Assembly: GCF_001761365.1 (NCBI RefSeq)
Contig: NZ_CP017477.1
Location: 146,501 to 210,500 of the forward strand
DNA: 64,000 bases
Source of the DNA: Polaribacter vadi
Lineage (GTDB): Bacteria > Bacteroidota > Bacteroidia > Flavobacteriales > Flavobacteriaceae
Direction: 5' to 3'
Part shown: positions 36,092 through 45,180 of the stretch, piece after piece
Position numbering within the stretch: the first letter of the stretch is position 1
How the letters are laid out: each line of letters opens with the position of its first letter
The notes under the pieces: generated by a model
What the model was told of the DNA's origin: nothing
The model's input: the letters and a program-made list of their open reading frames with translations, nothing else
The model's database searches: none
Made by a program: the position numbers and the translations under genes

Positions 36092-36571
36092 TTATTTAGC
36101 AGCTATAAATTCTAAAGCAGCTCCATTTATACAATGACGTTTTCCTGTGGTTTCTGATGGGCCATCATCAAAAGAATGTCCTAAATGACCACCACAAGTA
36201 TTGCATTTTAATTCGGTTCTTGCATACCCAATTTTGTAATCTACATCTAATTCTACATTACCTTTTACTGCTCTATCAAAAGAAGGCCAACCAGTTCCTG
36301 AATCGAATTTATGTTCAGTTTTATACAAAGGAGTTTTACAAGCTGCACAAACAAAAGTTCCTGCTTTTTTAATGTCATTTAAAGGACTTGAAAAAGGTTT
36401 TTCTGTGCCAGCTTCACGCAAAACATTATAAGCAATTGGCGATAATTGCTCTTTCCATTCTGCATTTGTTTTTTCAACTTTATAGGTTTTTGTTTCTTTC
36501 GATGAGTTTTGTGCAGTTCCAACACAGCTTATCATCAATACTAAAATACATATACCTGCTAATTTTTTCAT
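36092..36571 (-). CDS. msrB: Peptide-methionine (R)-S-oxide reductase, lipoprotein form
   Basis: Repairs methionine-R-sulfoxide in proteins. The 159-residue protein starts with a lipoprotein signal (lipobox MISC, Cys 16), so it acts outside the cytoplasm. The zinc site is C75, C78 (CAAC) and C123, C126 (CNTC); the catalytic Cys is C147 in RHCINGAALEF. Other MsrB stretches are SGTGWPSF and GHLGHSFDDGP. It overlaps the upstream hydrolase gene by 4 bases. Confidence 0.93.
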   Translation of the reverse strand: MKKLAGICILVLMISCVGTAQNSSKETKTYKVEKTNAEWKEQLSPIAYNVLREAGTEKPFSSPLNDIKKAGTFVCAACKTPLYKTEHKFDSGTGWPSFDRAVKGNVELDVDYKIGYARTELKCNTCGGHLGHSFDDGPSETTGKRHCINGAALEFIAAK

Positions 36572-37443
36572 TTGTTTTGTTTTATAAAATTTACAATTCT
36601 GTTTACTGTTTCCTTATCTCTAAGAATTTTTGTGTGTCCTAATCCTTCTGTAAGCAACAAAGTTCCTTTCTTTAAATTTAGACGAATATTTACAGCACAA
36701 CTTACAGCAACATCGCCATCTAAAACATCATGAATTACCAAAACAGGAATCTTTACTTTTTTAGCAACTTCATTTGTATCATAATCAATTAGTTGGATGT
36801 TCCATTTTTTCTCAAAATATTTTTTAAGTTGATGACCAAAATTGGCATTTAAGCCTAAATTATTTGCAAAATTAATTAAAATATCTTCCATTGTATCTCC
36901 AGAACCAACAGTAATTAAACGTTTAAAAATTGCTGTTTCAGCCTGTGTATTCATAATTGCCATAGCTCCAAAAGAATGACCAACAGCAGCTTCAAAAGGA
37001 CCAAATTCTTTGTTTATGGCTTTGATACTTGCAATATATTCTAGCAAATTAGTTGTTTTTCCTGTTGATTTCCCATGTGAAGGTGCATCAAATGCAATGA
37101 CCATAAACCCTTTTTCTAATAATAAATTAGCAATCATAAATAATTGAGTTCGTCTTCCTGCCCAACCATGAGTTAACAAAACTTTTTTATCTGAATAGCC
37201 ATAAGATAAAATATGAATATCTTTTTGAATCGATGAAACATGCAGCGTTTTTTTCTGTGCAGCTTCGTCCATAGCTAATTCTCTTTTAGGTATTTTAAAA
37301 TTGATAGGAGTTGTAAATAATTTTGATGCAAAATATAAACTAATGCTATCAGAAAAAATATTAATAGTTTTAAAAAACCACTGAATTGCTTTTGGAATTT
37401 TTAAACTTGACGTTAATTTTTCTTTATCGAAGAAAGACTGCAT
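36568..37443 (-). CDS. Alpha/beta hydrolase
   Basis: A 291-residue serine hydrolase fold. The nucleophile elbow AVGHSFGAMA is near residue 159, the HGW oxyanion stretch is LLTHGWAGR (about 92-100), the acid is likely Asp in VIHDVLDGDV, and the catalytic His is in LGHTKILRD near 272. No signal peptide is clear. Substrate unknown. Coupled by a 4-base overlap to msrB. Confidence 0.85.
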   Translation of the reverse strand: MQSFFDKEKLTSSLKIPKAIQWFFKTINIFSDSISLYFASKLFTTPINFKIPKRELAMDEAAQKKTLHVSSIQKDIHILSYGYSDKKVLLTHGWAGRRTQLFMIANLLLEKGFMVIAFDAPSHGKSTGKTTNLLEYIASIKAINKEFGPFEAAVGHSFGAMAIMNTQAETAIFKRLITVGSGDTMEDILINFANNLGLNANFGHQLKKYFEKKWNIQLIDYDTNEVAKKVKIPVLVIHDVLDGDVAVSCAVNIRLNLKKGTLLLTEGLGHTKILRDKETVNRIVNFIKQNK

Positions 37444-37536
37444 AATATCTATTAAAGTTACTTTAAGAATTAATAAAGCACAAATATTAATTAAATAATC
37501 AATAAATTGCTACCGAAAATCAAAAGATATTTAAAA

Positions 37537-38358
37537 ATGAAAAAAATAACAACTTTATTATTGGTAGTATTTCTATTTGCTGAATGTAGTACTGTGCCAA
37601 TTACAGGAAGAAAACGTGTAAATTTTGTAAGTGATTCTCAAGTTTTACCTGCAAGTTTTGCTCAATACAAAGGTTTTTTAGAAGAAAATAAACTTTCGAC
37701 AAACAGAGAAATGACGAACCAAGTTAAAAGCGTTGGTCAAAATATTTCTGCTGCTGTAGATCGTTTTATGAGAGCAAATGGAATGGCAGAAGATGCAAAT
37801 CAATATAGATGGGAGTTTAACTTAATTCAAGACGAAACTGTAAACGCTTGGTGCATGCCAGGAGGAAAAGTTGTTTTTTATACTGGGATTATGCCAATTT
37901 GTGATAACGAAAATGGAGTAGCAGCAGTTATGGGTCATGAAGTTGCTCACGCTTTTGCAAAACATGGTCAAGAAAGAATGTCTCAAGGACAATTGCAACA
38001 AATTGGAGGTTTGGCAGTGGCTCTAGGAACTTCTGGAGAAAGCTCACAAACGCAACAAATTTGGAATACAGCTTTTGGAGTTGGTTCTGGTTTAGGGATG
38101 TTAAAATTTAGTAGAGTTCATGAGCAAGAAGCAGACAGATTAGGGTTGGTTTTTATGATTATGGCTGGTTATGATGGAAGAGAAGCTGCTGAAGTTTGGG
38201 TAAGAATGAACGAAAGATCTGGAGGAAGTTCTCAGCCAGCAATTCTAAGTACACACCCAACGAACGAATCTAGAATTCAAGATTTGAGAAATTATTTACC
38301 AACTGCAAAGAAATATGCTGCTAAATTTAATAAAACAGGAAATACACAAATGAAATAA
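37537..38358 (+). CDS. M48 family metallopeptidase lipoprotein
   Basis: A periplasmic zinc protease of the M48 type (LoiP/BepA/YcaL-like), 273 residues from ATG 37537. Lipobox AEC at Cys 17. The zinc site is HEVAH (H134, E135, H138), with the third ligand Glu in EQEADRLG near 191. Such enzymes remove damaged outer-membrane or lipoprotein substrates. An upstream TTG at 37507 would place ten residues before the lipoprotein signal and is unlikely. Confidence 0.88.
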   Translation: MKKITTLLLVVFLFAECSTVPITGRKRVNFVSDSQVLPASFAQYKGFLEENKLSTNREMTNQVKSVGQNISAAVDRFMRANGMAEDANQYRWEFNLIQDETVNAWCMPGGKVVFYTGIMPICDNENGVAAVMGHEVAHAFAKHGQERMSQGQLQQIGGLAVALGTSGESSQTQQIWNTAFGVGSGLGMLKFSRVHEQEADRLGLVFMIMAGYDGREAAEVWVRMNERSGGSSQPAILSTHPTNESRIQDLRNYLPTAKKYAAKFNKTGNTQMK

Positions 38359-38387
38359 TTTAAAAACATTTAGATTTCATATATTTA

Positions 38388-38416
38388 GCCGTTCAATTTT
38401 TTTGAACGGCTTTTTT
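38388..38416 (+). terminator. Terminator after the M48 peptidase gene
   Basis: Stem GCCGTTCAA / TTGAACGGC, 5-nt T-rich loop, then TTTTTT. Confidence 0.88.
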
Positions 38417-38518
38417 AGTGAAACACTTTTTCAAAAAGTTGTATAACAACGAGTTTGAAATAGAAATGTTGAACTAATTCTGATGAAAATCAGAATCTTA
38501 TAAACTAAATGATAATCT

Positions 38519-39826
38519 ATGTTAAAAATAGGAGATAAAAAATTAATAAACGCTTGGGCCTTTTACGATTGGGCAAATTCTGTATATTCTTTAGTAATTA
38601 GTACAGCTGTATTTCCTATATATTATGCTGGTTTAACAGCATCAGAAGGTTTTGCAAATGCTGATGGGAAAATAGAATTTTTAGGAATGCTTTGGAATTC
38701 CACTTCCTTATATAATTATGCTTTGGCATTTTCTTTTTTAGTAGTTGCTTTAATGTCGCCAATGTTATCTGGAATTGCAGATTATGCAGGGAATAAAAAG
38801 AAATTTTTAAAAGGATTTTGTTTACTGGGTTCTATTTCAGTAATGTGTTTGTTCTTTTTTACAGGCAAAGAAACCTTGTGGGTTGGTATTGTATTTACCA
38901 TTTTAGCAAGTATTGGCTTTTGGGGAAGTATTGTTTTTTACAATGCATATTTACCAGAAGTTGCACATCCTGAGCAGCAAGATAAAGTTAGTGCAAAAGG
39001 CTTTATGTTAGGGTATTCTGGTTCTATTTTGTTGTTATTAATTTGTTTAATTTTGATAGAAACCGAGGTTTTTGGTTTGTATGATAAACAATTTGGTTCG
39101 CAAATTTCTTTTGTTTTAGTAGGTTTATGGTGGTTGGGTTTTGCTCAAATTACCTATAAAAAATTACCAAATACAGAAAAAATTACCTTACCAAAAGATA
39201 ATTATTTTTTAAAAGGAATCAAAGAATTTAAAAAAGTAGCTAAAGAACTATTTGAGTATAGTGAATTAAAAACCTTTTTAATTGCATTTTTTTTACTGAG
39301 TATTGGAGTGCAGACTATTATTTTAATGGCAGGTATTTTCGGTACTATTTTAGGTTTAGAAACTGCAAATTTAATTGGGACTATTTTATTAGTTCAGTTT
39401 GTAGGGATTTTAGGAGCTTTTCTTTTTTCTAGATTATCTAATAAAATTGGGAACATAAAAACTTTAAAAATAACGATTGCAATTTGGGGTTTAGTTTGTT
39501 TTATTGGTTTCAACTTAACAAAAGATACACCAAATATTGATATTTACTTCTACGTTTTAGGTGGCTTAATTGGTTTGGTTATGGGTGCAATTCAATCTTT
39601 AGCAAGATCTACCTATTCTAAATTATTACCACAAACTGAAGATACAGCTTCTTATTTCAGCTTTTTTGATGTTACAGAGAAAATTGCTTTGGTTGTTGGG
39701 ATGGTTACTTTTGGTTTGCTAACTTCTTTTTTTACAATTCAATCAAGTGTGTTGGCTTTGGGTGTTTTCTTTTTAGGTGCTTTTATCACTTTGAGTACTA
39801 TCAAAAAAACAAAATATGTGCAGTAA
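38519..39826 (+). CDS. MFS transporter, UMF1 family
   Basis: A 435-residue transporter with about 12 membrane segments. The N-terminus INAWAFYDWANSVYSLVISTAVFP is characteristic of the UMF1/YxiO (Atg22-like) branch of the major facilitator family. The SPMLSGIADYAGNKKKFL loop is the MFS motif A equivalent. Substrate unknown; Atg22 relatives move amino acids out of vacuoles. It stops 1 base before the convergent gene. Confidence 0.88.
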   Translation: MLKIGDKKLINAWAFYDWANSVYSLVISTAVFPIYYAGLTASEGFANADGKIEFLGMLWNSTSLYNYALAFSFLVVALMSPMLSGIADYAGNKKKFLKGFCLLGSISVMCLFFFTGKETLWVGIVFTILASIGFWGSIVFYNAYLPEVAHPEQQDKVSAKGFMLGYSGSILLLLICLILIETEVFGLYDKQFGSQISFVLVGLWWLGFAQITYKKLPNTEKITLPKDNYFLKGIKEFKKVAKELFEYSELKTFLIAFFLLSIGVQTIILMAGIFGTILGLETANLIGTILLVQFVGILGAFLFSRLSNKIGNIKTLKITIAIWGLVCFIGFNLTKDTPNIDIYFYVLGGLIGLVMGAIQSLARSTYSKLLPQTEDTASYFSFFDVTEKIALVVGMVTFGLLTSFFTIQSSVLALGVFFLGAFITLSTIKKTKYVQ

Positions 39827-39827
39827 T

Positions 39828-40562
39828 TTATTTTGAGAAAATTGTTTGCAAATAATCTTTTTCTATTTTTAGCACAAATCCTATCAAAATTTCTTGATCT
39901 TTTAACGTTAATTTATTGAGCATTTGTTCTCCTTTAGAAATAGTTTCCAATGCTAAACTCAACCCAGTAATTTCTTTTTGAGAAAATACTTTAGGTTTGT
40001 TTTTCATTTTTGATATTAAAAAACTAATAATTTCTTTAATTTTTTCGACCAACTCTTTATCATGAATAATATTGAAAAAAGTTTCTGTATTTTTCATAAA
40101 CTCTTCCAATTCTTTATAAGATAAAAGTTGAATGAGTTTGTTAATTTTTTGAGTTGTAAAAGGAGGTTCACTATTTTCTTCAATAGCTTTCTCTACGATT
40201 GCATTTTCAAATTTTGTTGCACCTCTAAAAGATTTCATCGCTTTTAAACCAGCATTAAAAATTTTTGGCAGATGTTTACCATGCGTAAAAATTAATTTTA
40301 AAGATGGTAAAACTAAATTTAATAACTTTTCTGGATGTTTTATAAAATCATCTAAAGTGCTAAAAGCTTCATTTAATTCTGCTCTTTTATCTACATCAGG
40401 ATATATATAGGTTAAAAAATACGTTTTTATATCCTCTAAAATCTCTTCACTAATAGTTTCTGGAAAATCATATTTTTCTTTTAAAATTTTATATTGATAA
40501 CGTTCTTCAATCAAGTTTCTGTAACCGATAATAATTTCATTTAATAAGATTTGTTCAGACAT
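39828..40562 (-). CDS. Conserved-looking helical protein of unknown function
   Basis: A 244-residue soluble protein, nearly all helix-forming and Lys/Glu/Leu rich, with no signal peptide, membrane segment or motif I recognise. It could be a helical scaffold or an adaptor. Convergent with the MFS gene and downstream of the lipoprotein gene's terminator. Function not assigned. Confidence 0.7.
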   Translation of the reverse strand: MSEQILLNEIIIGYRNLIEERYQYKILKEKYDFPETISEEILEDIKTYFLTYIYPDVDKRAELNEAFSTLDDFIKHPEKLLNLVLPSLKLIFTHGKHLPKIFNAGLKAMKSFRGATKFENAIVEKAIEENSEPPFTTQKINKLIQLLSYKELEEFMKNTETFFNIIHDKELVEKIKEIISFLISKMKNKPKVFSQKEITGLSLALETISKGEQMLNKLTLKDQEILIGFVLKIEKDYLQTIFSK

Positions 40563-40616
40563 AAAATAATTTTAAAAACAGGTTAAATTTAATGAGAATA
40601 AACGAAATATCATCGT

Positions 40617-40647
40617 AAAAAAAAGCAGCTAATACATTAGCTGCTTT
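40617..40647 (-). terminator. Terminator after the TonB-associated lipoprotein
   Basis: Stem GCAGCTAA / TTAGCTGC with a 4-nt loop, followed on the minus strand by TTTTTTTT; 20 bases past the lipoprotein stop. Confidence 0.85.
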
Positions 40648-40666
40648 CTAATTAAATGTTTCTTTA

Positions 40667-41236
40667 TTATTGAACAGAAATATCAAAAGTTACTTCTGCA
40701 TCTGTGCTTCCTCCTGCATTTGCAGAGGTTCCATCATTTGGTTTTGTAGGTTCGTGCTTTAAAACAATTGTCAATGTTCCAGTTCCTGCATTTCCAGTAC
40801 TAACAGAAGTTTCAATTCCAATCGGATTTCCATTTACATCTGTATCTGTTTTTTCAATAGTTAAATCAGCAATGCTAGATGCAAAGAAAAATTCATGTTC
40901 ATCTCCTTCTGCTTTTACTTCTAAAGTAATATTTTCTGCAGGAGACTCAGTTGCATTTTCTAACTTAAGAACTCCAGTATACGTTGTGTTTGCAGTTAAA
41001 GAACCAGAAACTTCATAGGTTGCATCATCTAAACTACCACCAGTTAAATCTGTAAATATTAGGTTTACTACATTATTACCACTTGTTAAAGTGTATGTTA
41101 CTGTTGTAATTAATTCTTCTTCAGTACCATGTTCAAGCTCATCATCATGATCATTTGAACAGCTAGAAAGTGTAAAGGTTGATATACATAAAATAGCAAC
41201 TAATTTGATTGTATTTGTTATGTTTAATGTTTTCAT
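40667..41236 (-). CDS. Lipoprotein partner of the TonB receptor
   Basis: A 189-residue lipoprotein (lipobox LSSC, Cys 26) with an acidic, His-containing N-terminus just after the lipid Cys (NDHDDELEHGTEEE) and beta-rich repeats after it. It resembles a small flavobacterial family encoded right after TonB receptors and often named type 1 periplasmic-binding-fold protein. It lies 10 bases after the receptor gene. A role in capturing a metal or small ligand is inferred from the His/acid cluster and context. Confidence 0.78.
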   Translation of the reverse strand: MKTLNITNTIKLVAILCISTFTLSSCSNDHDDELEHGTEEELITTVTYTLTSGNNVVNLIFTDLTGGSLDDATYEVSGSLTANTTYTGVLKLENATESPAENITLEVKAEGDEHEFFFASSIADLTIEKTDTDVNGNPIGIETSVSTGNAGTGTLTIVLKHEPTKPNDGTSANAGGSTDAEVTFDISVQ

Positions 41237-41246
41237 AATTTGTGGT

Positions 41247-43649
41247 TTAATAATTTATTTTAATTTTTAAATTGAAATTTCTCCCTAATTCATCAGCAAA
41301 ATATCGTAGTCTATTTAAGTTTTCTCTGTAAGAAACATTAAACAAATTATCTACATTAAATTCTAATTTTAAGCTTCCTTTTTTAAAAGCTTTAAAAACT
41401 GCAGATGTTTGAATATTAAATAATGAATATGCAGGAGGTGTTGAGCTAATGTCTACAAAAACATCTTGTTGTTGTATGGCATTAAATGTGTTAAAATTAT
41501 AATCTGGAAATTGATTTTGTTGTAAAACTGTTCTGTTTTGTAAACGAACCGTTAATTGATTTAATTCTTTCTTTGTATAAGAAATTGAATTTGTAAAACT
41601 TGTTGATGGCATGTGAATTAACGCAATATCATCAGACAAATTATCGCCTTTTAATAAACTTATATTTCCTTTATAATTAAATCTTTCACTAATTTTTTTG
41701 TTTACATCAATATCAATTCCAAAAATTCTTGCATCTATTTGGTTGTGTTCCCAAACAGGAAATGCGCCTCTAATAGTTGTGGTAATTCCAACAGGAATCA
41801 ACTGAATAAAACCATCAATATATTTGTAATATGGACTAATTACAAAGCCAAAGTCGTCATTATTTCTTTCTAAAGAAACAATAAAATTATTAGCGATTTC
41901 TTTGTTGATTGTAAGTAAACCAGTTTCTATTCGAGCAGCAGAATGATGCAAACCATCACTAAATAATTCTGATGGATTTGGCATTCTAGAAGCTAAACCG
42001 TAATTGATAAATAACGAAATGTCATTTTCAAAAGATTTGCTAAAACCTAAACTAGCAGAAAAGTTATGAAACGTAAATTCTGGTTTCGTAAAAATTCTGG
42101 TTCCATTGATAACACCTGTTTCAAATTCAGGAAACAATTCATCATAATTATAAGTTTCTTGCCAATCGTTTAGGTTGTAGTTTTTTCTAGCATCAATTCT
42201 AGAAAAATCATATCTAAAACCTGCATTAAATTCGGTATCAAAATTTAATTTATAATTAGCTGTTGCAAAAGCACCAGCTTCATATTTATCAAAATCAGGA
42301 ATTAAAGGATTGGTTCCTGTTCCTGCAATTGCATCATTTTGTTGATAACGAACTAAAATACCTGTATTTAGTTTTAGTTCATCAGAATAATCTATTTCTA
42401 AATCAGTCTGAAGTGAGTTTGTAAATAATCTTAAGTCGATTACAGGTGTATTTCTTAAATCTCCTCTTCTTAAATCAAACTCTTGTCGTCTATTAATTTG
42501 TAAATCATATTGAACCGATAATTTTCCAAAACCTTTAATCCTTTTATACGCTTCAATTTTAGCTAAATGATGCGTAATTGCTTGTTTTGGGAAATTTATA
42601 TCGTAAGAAAAATCTTCAGTTACTCTTGGTTTTTTATTATTGATTGCGTTTACCAAATCATTAACATTCCCAATATGAGAAGATTGTAAAATGGCAAATT
42701 CATTATCAACAAAACTATAATAAGCACTAAAGCCTTTTTCGTAACCATTGTAACCAATTCGAAAAGAAGTATTTATGCTTTTTAAACCACTGTTGGTCAA
42801 ATAATAATCAGGAGTTTTAAAATCGCCAAACTGTTTGTAGTTGGCTTGTAATTTTGCATACAAACCAGATTTGTAGGTTTTTACGATTTCCGAATTTATA
42901 TTTCCACCAAAACCATTAGAGTTAAAAGAAGAAATTGTGCTTCCAAAAAGTGAATCTTTAACAGCATACTTTTTTAGTTCAATTAAAATTAAACCACCAA
43001 TGGCATCACTTCCATATTTTAAAGTATTTGCACCTTTTACAACAGTAATTTTTTCACTAGCATTAATGTCGATATTTGGTGCATGTTCATCTCCCCATTC
43101 TTGGTCAAACATTCTTACATTATTATTAATCAATAATAATCTGCTACTGTGCAAACCATGAATCATTGGTTTTACAATAGAATTACCAGTGTTTAAAGAA
43201 GATACACCACTTAAAGTACTCAAAGCATCTCCTAAAGACTTGTCAGTGAAATTGTCTATTGCAGCTTTTTTCAAAGATTGCTCAACACTTGTAATTTTAG
43301 TTTTAGTGTTGGTTTTAACAATAACTTCATTCAATTCATTTAAATGATGTTCTAAAGTAATATCTTTAAAAGTGTCTTCAGTAATACTGATGCTAATCCT
43401 TTTCGTATCGCAAGCAACATGTTTTATAATGATGGTGTATTTTCCTGCACAAATATTGTTGAATTCAAACAAGCCATCAAAATCTGTGGTAGCATATTTG
43501 TTTGAATTTTCAATTTGTAAGGAAGCACCAATAATTATAGAACTATCGTGAAAATCAGTAACTTTTCCTTTAAAAGAAAGATTGCATTTCTGTGCTGATG
43601 TAGTTGTATATAAACAACATACAAAAACACAATAATAAAATAGTTTCAT
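41247..43649 (-). CDS. TonB-dependent outer-membrane receptor
   Basis: An 800-residue active transporter: signal peptide (about 1-19), CarboxypepD_reg-like beta-sandwich (about 22-105), plug domain (about 110-230, with SLGDALSTLSGV and HGLHSSRLLLINNNVRMFDQ) and a 22-strand barrel ending in aromatic residues (KIKINY). Energy comes from TonB/ExbBD. Neighbours (TerC, a His/Cys-rich small protein, an acidic lipoprotein) hint at a metal substrate, but the ligand cannot be read from sequence. Confidence 0.9.
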   Translation of the reverse strand: MKLFYYCVFVCCLYTTTSAQKCNLSFKGKVTDFHDSSIIIGASLQIENSNKYATTDFDGLFEFNNICAGKYTIIIKHVACDTKRISISITEDTFKDITLEHHLNELNEVIVKTNTKTKITSVEQSLKKAAIDNFTDKSLGDALSTLSGVSSLNTGNSIVKPMIHGLHSSRLLLINNNVRMFDQEWGDEHAPNIDINASEKITVVKGANTLKYGSDAIGGLILIELKKYAVKDSLFGSTISSFNSNGFGGNINSEIVKTYKSGLYAKLQANYKQFGDFKTPDYYLTNSGLKSINTSFRIGYNGYEKGFSAYYSFVDNEFAILQSSHIGNVNDLVNAINNKKPRVTEDFSYDINFPKQAITHHLAKIEAYKRIKGFGKLSVQYDLQINRRQEFDLRRGDLRNTPVIDLRLFTNSLQTDLEIDYSDELKLNTGILVRYQQNDAIAGTGTNPLIPDFDKYEAGAFATANYKLNFDTEFNAGFRYDFSRIDARKNYNLNDWQETYNYDELFPEFETGVINGTRIFTKPEFTFHNFSASLGFSKSFENDISLFINYGLASRMPNPSELFSDGLHHSAARIETGLLTINKEIANNFIVSLERNNDDFGFVISPYYKYIDGFIQLIPVGITTTIRGAFPVWEHNQIDARIFGIDIDVNKKISERFNYKGNISLLKGDNLSDDIALIHMPSTSFTNSISYTKKELNQLTVRLQNRTVLQQNQFPDYNFNTFNAIQQQDVFVDISSTPPAYSLFNIQTSAVFKAFKKGSLKLEFNVDNLFNVSYRENLNRLRYFADELGRNFNLKIKINY

Positions 43650-43687
43650 TATTTTTTGTTTTCAATAATTAAATTAATAGACCTAAT

Positions 43688-43969
43688 TTAAATACTTTGA
43701 GGTGGCCCTCTTAATGAAAACGATAATTGAGTATGATTTTTTAAATAATTATAAGCAATACTATTATTTTTAGTGATAATAGTATTTATTAAAATTTCGA
43801 AGTTATTTTCCGCTAAAAAAGAGGTGCTTTGTTTCAATAAATGAAGCTCACAATCTACATCTTTTTCGTGAATATGTTTTACAGTTTTAGAATTACATAC
43901 AGCATGTTCATGATTCATTAAATCATGTAAAGAGTTGATTGCTAATGGTAATAAAAAGATTAGCAACAA
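43688..43969 (-). CDS. Small His/Cys-containing exported protein; start uncertain
   Basis: Frame of 93 residues from TTG 43969. It has a hydrophobic N-terminal segment and then NHEHAVCN, KHIHEKDVDCELH, a set of His and Cys suited to binding a metal, and ends LRGPPQSI. No ATG precedes it. Reading upstream in frame to the codon ATC at 44002 (2 bases past the terC stop) gives a typical signal peptide with KTVKKHIGFLLLL, so a non-ATG start there is plausible. Located between terC and the TonB receptor gene. Confidence 0.65.
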   Translation of the reverse strand: MLLIFLLPLAINSLHDLMNHEHAVCNSKTVKHIHEKDVDCELHLLKQSTSFLAENNFEILINTIITKNNSIAYNYLKNHTQLSFSLRGPPQSI

Positions 43970-44003
43970 TAAAAAGCCTATATGTTTTTTAACTGTTTTG
44001 ATG

Positions 44004-44774
44004 TTATTCTTTCTTTTTTCTTAATTTTAAATTTAGCATTTCCACACCTAATGAAAAAGCGATCGCAAAGTACAAATATCCTTTTGGAATTGCGCCTACA
44101 GTTTTGTTAAAAAATTCAGTATGCGATAAATGTGCACCTTCTGTAATTAGCATAAAACCAATCAAAATTAAAAATGATAAAGCCAACATTTGTATGGTTG
44201 GGTTTCTATTCACAAATTTGTTAATTGGTTGACTAAAAATCATCATAATAATGATAGAAATGATCACAGCAATTACCATAATTGTTAAAGCACCATCAAC
44301 ACCATTTGTCATACCAACAGCTGTTAAAATACTATCAAAAGAGAAAACAATATCAATTAAAATAATTTGAATGATAACGTTTTTAAAAGAGATTATTTTT
44401 GGAGTTTTAATCACTTTATCTTCATTTGTATCTTCCATTTTTTCTCGAATTTCGCTAGTACTTTTATATAAAAGAAAAATTCCACCTAAAAATAATATAA
44501 TGCTTTGCCCAGTTAAACCCGTTTTAAACCAACCTAAATCAACCGAAAAAAATGGATCTTTTAAGGCGATTAAATAAGAAACACTAAATAAAAGTGCAAT
44601 TCTTGTAACCATTGCCAAAGCCAACCCTAATATTGTAGCTTTTTTAACTTGATTTTCTGGTAACTTATTTGCAGAAATTGATATGAAAATAATATTATCA
44701 ATCCCTAAAACAATTTCTAAAAAAGTTAAGGTGATTAATGAAACCCAAGTTTCTGCTTGTAAAAAAATTTCCAT
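44004..44774 (-). CDS. TerC family membrane protein
   Basis: A 256-residue integral membrane protein with about seven segments. The signature EIVLGIDNIIFISI is near 18-31 and a second DIVFSFDSILTAVGM near 140-154; these acidic sites bind metal in TerC/Alx proteins, several of which export manganese. A short basic C-terminus follows. It is 1 base from the lipoprotein gene upstream and just before the small His/Cys protein. Confidence 0.9.
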   Translation of the reverse strand: MEIFLQAETWVSLITLTFLEIVLGIDNIIFISISANKLPENQVKKATILGLALAMVTRIALLFSVSYLIALKDPFFSVDLGWFKTGLTGQSIILFLGGIFLLYKSTSEIREKMEDTNEDKVIKTPKIISFKNVIIQIILIDIVFSFDSILTAVGMTNGVDGALTIMVIAVIISIIIMMIFSQPINKFVNRNPTIQMLALSFLILIGFMLITEGAHLSHTEFFNKTVGAIPKGYLYFAIAFSLGVEMLNLKLRKKKE

Positions 44775-44775
44775 A

Positions 44776-45171
44776 TTATTTTACTTTATAAATTGTTCCT
44801 TTTTTTGAAAATTTAGAAAAACCGATTTTTACTGTAAAATCGTAAGAGTCTTCTCTAATTTTATTTATTTGAATATACATTCGGTCTTTTTGTAAATCGT
44901 TTTTAGGATTGATATACTTTAATGTATAGAAAAAATTATTTTTCCATTCAATTGAAAGCGTATCAATATGATCACCATATTTACTAATCTGAATACTATC
45001 TTTTCTAATGATGGTTTCTTTTACAAAATCTTTACCAGCAGGAATTTCAAAAACACCTATTTTAAACTTATCTGAATTGTCTTCAACTCCTGAATTACAA
45101 GCTGTAAAACCAAAAAATAGCATAAAGATGATCGACAAAAAACTGATTGCACTTTTAATATTTCGACTCAT
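44776..45171 (-). CDS. Small predicted lipoprotein
   Basis: A 131-residue protein with a lipoprotein signal (lipobox FTAC, Cys 25) and a beta-rich body without recognised motifs (WKNNFFYTLKYINPKND, DFTVKIGFSKFS). It lies 9 bases after the DUF697 GTPase gene and 1 base before terC, so probably in the same transcript. Function unknown. Confidence 0.72.
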   Translation of the reverse strand: MSRNIKSAISFLSIIFMLFFGFTACNSGVEDNSDKFKIGVFEIPAGKDFVKETIIRKDSIQISKYGDHIDTLSIEWKNNFFYTLKYINPKNDLQKDRMYIQINKIREDSYDFTVKIGFSKFSKKGTIYKVK

Positions 45172-45180
45172 TAGATATAG

